From Clostridia bacterium (GTDB taxonomy: Bacteria > Bacillota > Clostridia > Oscillospirales > Acutalibacteraceae), in contig JAFPUM010000061.1 in assembly GCA_017395425.1 (NCBI GenBank), forward strand, positions 156,290 through 220,289: DNA of 64,000 bases, given 5' to 3'. Positions 60,180 to 64,000 of this stretch are shown one piece after another. The stretch's first letter is position 1, and every line of letters begins with the position of its first letter. Made by a program: the position numbers and the translations under genes. Below the pieces are notes generated by a model that saw nothing but the letters and a program-made list of their open reading frames with translations, did not search any database and was not told the DNA's origin.

Positions 60180-62978
60180 TTACACCGTTTCGTTGCGGAT
60201 GTCCTCTACGATGCTTTCCTTGCCGGAATACCGGTAGCACACGAGCGTCATGAGTGCCATCACAATACATGCCGCGAGCGCCATTCCGGCGATCCATCCA
60301 TAAGGAACCGGCAGGGTCATCCTGCCGAACCGCTCCATCATCACGCGGTTGAGAAACAGCATGAAAGCGGAGGACAGCGCCGCGGCAATCAGCAGTCCGG
60401 TTGCTGTCATCAGCATGTTTTCCGCCGCCAGCATACGGCGGAGCTGTCGGTTAGTCATGCCCATCGAACGAAGCATGGCGATTTCGCGTCGGCGTTCCAT
60501 CGCTCTTCCTTTGACGGAATGCCAGAGATTGAGCAGACACACCGTCGAAATCAGAGCCGTAAAGCAATAGGCAAGTATGCGGATAATTGCCACAACGGTA
60601 TGCTCAAAGCCGCCGGTGTTGAGCATATCAAAGCTCATCACGTTGATGTGCTCCTCGTTCTGTTCCTTTCGTTGTGAAAGTTCCCGGAGCAATGTGTCGC
60701 CTTCGCCGTCCTTCACCTGAAACAGCAGTAGTTTATCGTATAAAGAGTATTCTCTGTCTGCGTCCTGATACATCTCCATGATGCCGTCCGCTGCCGCTTG
60801 ATTGATAATCACCACGGGATGTTCGCTGTGAAGGGTGAAGTAAGGTGCCATCGCGGCTTCGTCGAGGAATCCCGCGACCGTGAGCGGGTAATTCACTTCC
60901 TCCGCGTCCGGCTGGTAAAGCACCAGCGGGAACGTTTCGCCGACTTGGTATCGGAAGGCGTTTTGCACCTCGATGAAATGATAATCCGGTTTCTTACTGC
61001 CGAAAATCAAGTTGTCGGTGGACAGCTCCACCTTGCGGTACAGCAGCACGGCAGGTGCGCTTTCGTCATTCACGGTGGACAAATCCGCGCCCCCTGCGGC
61101 AGCCAGCTTTTTGAAGTCCTCGTTATCCAGACAGAGCGTATGAAGAAAAGTGGGGTATTCTCTGGCTTCGGCCAGTGTTTCCTGCACGTTTTCCTCGTCG
61201 GAAGGGACATACCGCCGCAGAATATCCTCATAGCCCTCCCAATATTCATCGCTGAGGCCGCTGCTTTTCATCTGACTGTTGCCGAAGAAATCAATGATTT
61301 CCTTGGTATCGGTCACAGCGCTGTCACTTTCTATGCGTTCCTTCGCGCTGTCATAGAGGTCTTCAAAAGAAAAGTCGCCGTAAAGCACATAGTTGTATCC
61401 TTTGAGGTTGTAAACAAATTCATTTGTACCCAGTTTGGTATTGACCATGCGGATGACCGACTGCGCACCGTAGAGCGTCACGGCGGTCAGCACGCCGAAC
61501 ACCGCGATGCTCCGCACAATGCCGCGCGTTAAATGAGGGCAGCGGGACGTGCCGCAAACCGCAAGCAGTCCTTCCGCACGGTTCTTTCGCAGCAGCCAGA
61601 GACGGGTGGGATAGCGCTTGCTTTTGCCGCCGGTATTGCCGCGAATGCTCTCAACCGGACCGATTTTGCCCATCCTGATAGCGGGAATCAGCGCCGAAAT
61701 CATCACGGTCACAAGGCTCATGCCCGCCACCAGCAGCAGATTAGCGGCATTGACCGACAGCGTGACGGGAATTTTGTCATAGACGATGATCTCAAAGGTC
61801 TGAACCAGCCTGTCGAGGTTGGGCTGGAGCATTGTCATCCCCGCCTTGACCACGCCGATGCCGAGCAGAATGCCGACTGGCAGAGAGGAAAGCAGCAAAA
61901 AGATGGCTTCATAATACACGCTGAACCGCTTCTGCTGCCCTGTCGCGCCGACGGAAGAAAGCATTCCTAAATATTTGGTGCGTTCCCGGTAGGACATCTG
62001 GAAGACATTGTAAATCAGAATCAGTGACGCCGCCATAATCAGCACCACGAAGAATACTTCTACAAAGACCGTCAAGGCACTGATGACCGAATCCGAACCG
62101 TTGGCACTGAAAGCCAGCACCATATTGTTGACTTCGGTGGTGCATTGTGTGCTGTCCTGAATGCGGTTTCTGACGGGCGTGACCGCGTCGGTGCTCCGGA
62201 AGGTCATGACGGCGTTGAAGGTTTCTCCGTCGGCAGGCAGGGTGCCGTCCGGCAGGCAGGTAATGGCGGGATAGCCCGCGCTGCCTTTGCTTTCAAAATA
62301 GGGCGCGGCGATAAACCCCACAACCGTATAATTGCCGCCGGTGCCCCTGTAATCCTTGTTCTGGCGGAAATCCGGATTCTCCGCAAAATAGGGGAAGTCC
62401 AGCGGTACGCTCACCGTTTCGCCGTATGAAACGGTTAAATTATAATACGGAAACACGCTTTCCGAAATCGACTGGTTGATGCCGGTAACCGAACGGTCAA
62501 AGAATGCCGCTTGAATCACGTCGCCGAGCGCCACAGCCGCGCCGTCATTCAGGACGGTTTCGGTCATGACGATTTCGTTTTCCTTTGCCGGCAGACGTCC
62601 CTGCGTCACATGAATTCCCAGCAGTTCAAATGCGGCGGACGAATAGCCCTTGACTTCCAGATAGGGTTTGTCCCCGTTTCCGGACGCGGGAAAATCGGTG
62701 AAGCCCTGACGTCTGACAAAGCCGAGCCGGTCGGTCTCATCAATCCCTTCGATGACGGGCATTTCCTCCGCACGGATATCGTAAACCGTCAGGTGCCAGC
62801 TTCCCGATTTCAGCGCGGCAATTTTTTCCAGATAATGCACCGTCGTGTCCTTGCCCACAAAGACGCAGGTCATGAGCATGACCATCAGCGCGATGCCGGT
62901 AAAGGTGACGGCGGTGCGTCCGGGATTGCGCTTCATATACTGCCGGGTGACGTGAAAAATGATTTTCTTGTTGTTCAC
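60180..62978 (-). CDS. ABC transporter permease (FtsX/MacB-like)
   Basis: Permease of 932 aa. N-terminal helix (about 20-41), a large extracellular domain (about 45-285), three helices (about 295-430), a second helix region and another large extracellular domain (about 480-780), and a final set of helices (to 925). This double FtsX-type design is seen in exporters and resistance modules for lantibiotics and other peptides. GTG start with a GGAGG site. Partner ATPase lies 21 nt upstream; regulator and kinase follow. Confidence 0.9.
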   Translation of the reverse strand: MNNKKIIFHVTRQYMKRNPGRTAVTFTGIALMVMLMTCVFVGKDTTVHYLEKIAALKSGSWHLTVYDIRAEEMPVIEGIDETDRLGFVRRQGFTDFPASGNGDKPYLEVKGYSSAAFELLGIHVTQGRLPAKENEIVMTETVLNDGAAVALGDVIQAAFFDRSVTGINQSISESVFPYYNLTVSYGETVSVPLDFPYFAENPDFRQNKDYRGTGGNYTVVGFIAAPYFESKGSAGYPAITCLPDGTLPADGETFNAVMTFRSTDAVTPVRNRIQDSTQCTTEVNNMVLAFSANGSDSVISALTVFVEVFFVVLIMAASLILIYNVFQMSYRERTKYLGMLSSVGATGQQKRFSVYYEAIFLLLSSLPVGILLGIGVVKAGMTMLQPNLDRLVQTFEIIVYDKIPVTLSVNAANLLLVAGMSLVTVMISALIPAIRMGKIGPVESIRGNTGGKSKRYPTRLWLLRKNRAEGLLAVCGTSRCPHLTRGIVRSIAVFGVLTAVTLYGAQSVIRMVNTKLGTNEFVYNLKGYNYVLYGDFSFEDLYDSAKERIESDSAVTDTKEIIDFFGNSQMKSSGLSDEYWEGYEDILRRYVPSDEENVQETLAEAREYPTFLHTLCLDNEDFKKLAAAGGADLSTVNDESAPAVLLYRKVELSTDNLIFGSKKPDYHFIEVQNAFRYQVGETFPLVLYQPDAEEVNYPLTVAGFLDEAAMAPYFTLHSEHPVVIINQAAADGIMEMYQDADREYSLYDKLLLFQVKDGEGDTLLRELSQRKEQNEEHINVMSFDMLNTGGFEHTVVAIIRILAYCFTALISTVCLLNLWHSVKGRAMERRREIAMLRSMGMTNRQLRRMLAAENMLMTATGLLIAAALSSAFMLFLNRVMMERFGRMTLPVPYGWIAGMALAACIVMALMTLVCYRYSGKESIVEDIRNETV

Positions 62979-62999
62979 GGAAATCCTTCCTCCTTCCCG

Positions 63000-63689
63000 T
63001 CAGGAATGATGACGAAGGACTTCGTTTTTGACGACTTTTCCGTCTTCCAGATAAAGGATACGGTCCGCCTGCATGGCAAGTGCTTCATCATGCGTGATGA
63101 GAAGGAGCGTTTGTTTCTGGCTGCGGTTGGATTCCTTGAGCAGCCCGACGATTTCCTCGCCGGTCTTGCGGTCGAGGTTGCCGGTCGGCTCGTCGCAGAG
63201 AAGAACGGCAGGGTGACTGTAAAGCGCGCGCCCGATGGAAACGCGCTGCTGCTGTCCGCCGGAGAGCTGGCGGGGAAGGTTATACCGGCGCTCGGTCAGA
63301 CCGAGATGGTCAATAATGGCATCCAGCCGCTCCCTGTCAAGCTCACGCCCGTCCAGCAGGTGCGGCAGAGCAATATTTTCCTCGACATTGAGTACCGGCA
63401 TGAGGTTGTAGAACTGATAGACCAAGCCGATCTGACGGCGGCGGAAGACCGCGAGTTGATCTTCTTTCAGCGCGTGCAGTTCCGTATTGTCAATGAATAC
63501 CTTGCCCGACGTGGGTTTGTCCACACCGCCCAATATATGCAGCAGGGTGGACTTGCCGCTCCCCGACGGTCCTATGACCGAAACGAATTCGCCCTTTTCC
63601 ACCGAAAAGGATACGTCATCCAGCGCGGTCACTTGCGTTTCTCCGGCGCCGTAGATTTTGCTGAGATGTTCACACCGTAATATTTCCAT
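63000..63689 (-). CDS. ABC transporter ATP-binding protein
   Basis: ATPase of 229 aa, MacB/LolD-like. Walker A GPSGSGKSTLLHILGG, Q-loop, signature LSGGQQQRVSIG, Walker B AVLLCDEPTGNLD and H-loop LITHDEALA. It energises the permease encoded next. The ATG was chosen because GGGAGG lies 9 nt upstream; the open frame is longer but its N-terminal part lacks family character. First gene of the minus-strand ABC/two-component unit. Confidence 0.93.
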   Translation of the reverse strand: MEILRCEHLSKIYGAGETQVTALDDVSFSVEKGEFVSVIGPSGSGKSTLLHILGGVDKPTSGKVFIDNTELHALKEDQLAVFRRRQIGLVYQFYNLMPVLNVEENIALPHLLDGRELDRERLDAIIDHLGLTERRYNLPRQLSGGQQQRVSIGRALYSHPAVLLCDEPTGNLDRKTGEEIVGLLKESNRSQKQTLLLITHDEALAMQADRILYLEDGKVVKNEVLRHHS

Positions 63690-63762
63690 GTGTGTTGATT
63701 CCTCCCGCTTTTGTGATACTGTCATTTTATCTCCCGAAAATGACAACACGGTGAATTGCACG

Positions 63763-63778
63763 GTGACAAAACTGTCAC
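63763..63778. promoter_or_regulatory. Dyad upstream of the ABC transporter genes
   Basis: GTGACA-N4-TGTCAC, a perfect inverted repeat 74 nt upstream of the ATPase start codon. It resembles the BceR-type box (TNACA-N4-TGTAA). It would suit autoregulation by the neighbouring response regulator. Confidence 0.5.
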
Positions 63779-64000
63779 TTTACGCAAAGCCAGCCGGGCA
63801 ATCATGCGCACGGCTGATCTTTTGCATCATAAAAAAACAGGATATTCCTCAAATGTAAACTTAGAGCCTGTTCAGTATCTCTCCACGCACGTCTGGCTTG
63901 CATATTTTCCGCCATATTTTGCCAAAATCCTCGTTAATACACAAAGTATTGCCTGCGGTTTTGGCTTCATCTGACGAAAAATCTGGCTGCGCCATCCGCA
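63779..64000. other. Right-edge intergenic region
   Basis: No gene is seen. From about 63864 the sequence (AGAGCCTGTTCAGTATCTCT and onwards) reads like the start of a repeated extragenic element cut by the window end, but this cannot be confirmed here. Confidence 0.35.

Noticed and set aside
1-64000. tRNA, rRNA genes or a prophage
   Set aside because: No cloverleaf or ribosomal sequence and no phage structural genes were recognised by eye.

Overview
The window looks like chromosomal sequence of a Gram-positive anaerobe of the class Clostridia, probably an Oscillospiraceae/Ruminococcaceae-type gut bacterium. This rests on gene content, not a database match: a type III glutamine synthetase, a proline T-box leader on proS, strong Shine-Dalgarno sites with frequent TTG/GTG starts, a U32 peptidase next to zapA, Rpn-type nucleases, DUF6273 and DUF5662 proteins, and an HD-GYP sensor. 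I found no rRNA, tRNA, CRISPR array or prophage. Coding density is high, and most genes form short same-strand runs.

Layout. 1-9.9 kb (minus): the elongasome operon mreB-mreC-mreD-pbp2; a transglutaminase-like lipoprotein; an ankyrin membrane protein; U32 peptidase; zapA. 10.3-20.0 kb (plus): glycogen phosphorylase with a GH13 amylase/neopullulanase, a large HD-GYP membrane protein, and type III glutamine synthetase with a structured leader. 20.1-24.8 kb: a DEAD-box helicase, a DUF5662 protein, an unknown membrane protein and argD. 24.8-25.2 kb: a compact type I toxin-antitoxin locus whose 33-residue toxin is very short. 25.3-35.5 kb: arginine genes argB, argJ, argH and argG interleaved with unrelated small genes, plus a Phd/ParE-type toxin-antitoxin pair with a 39-bp palindromic operator. 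35.9-39.7 kb: a response regulator-histidine kinase-HtrA operon resembling the CssRS-HtrA secretion-stress arrangement. 39.7-46.4 kb: accessory genes, including a MITE-like element, a small zinc-ribbon protein, an FAD oxidoreductase, a second MreB-like protein, a TIR-transmembrane-DUF6273 protein, an Rpn-family nuclease with a 12-bp tandem repeat, and a CPBP protease. 46.5-48.6 kb: T-box leader and proS. 49.3-54.8 kb: a tightly overlapping aromatic amino acid operon tyrA-aroB-aroA-aroC-pheA, ending in a second toxin-antitoxin pair. 55.4-58.3 kb: small genes, a secreted C-terminally anchored protein, a second MITE-like element and a lipoprotein. 58.4-63.7 kb (minus): an ABC transporter plus two-component system of the peptide-sensing/detoxification type, with a dyad upstream.

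The genes divide into core functions (wall elongation, division, nitrogen and arginine metabolism, aromatic amino acids, glycogen use), envelope-stress sensing (the two two-component modules and HtrA), and mobile or selfish elements (three toxin-antitoxin systems, two MITE-like repeats, the Rpn protein). The most noteworthy observations are the type I toxin-antitoxin locus, with matched promoter/leader sequences on both transcripts and a toxin leader that can hide its ribosome site; the membrane TIR-DUF6273 protein; and the MreB paralogue next to an oxidoreductase. All family assignments come from reading the translated sequence; none was checked against a database.
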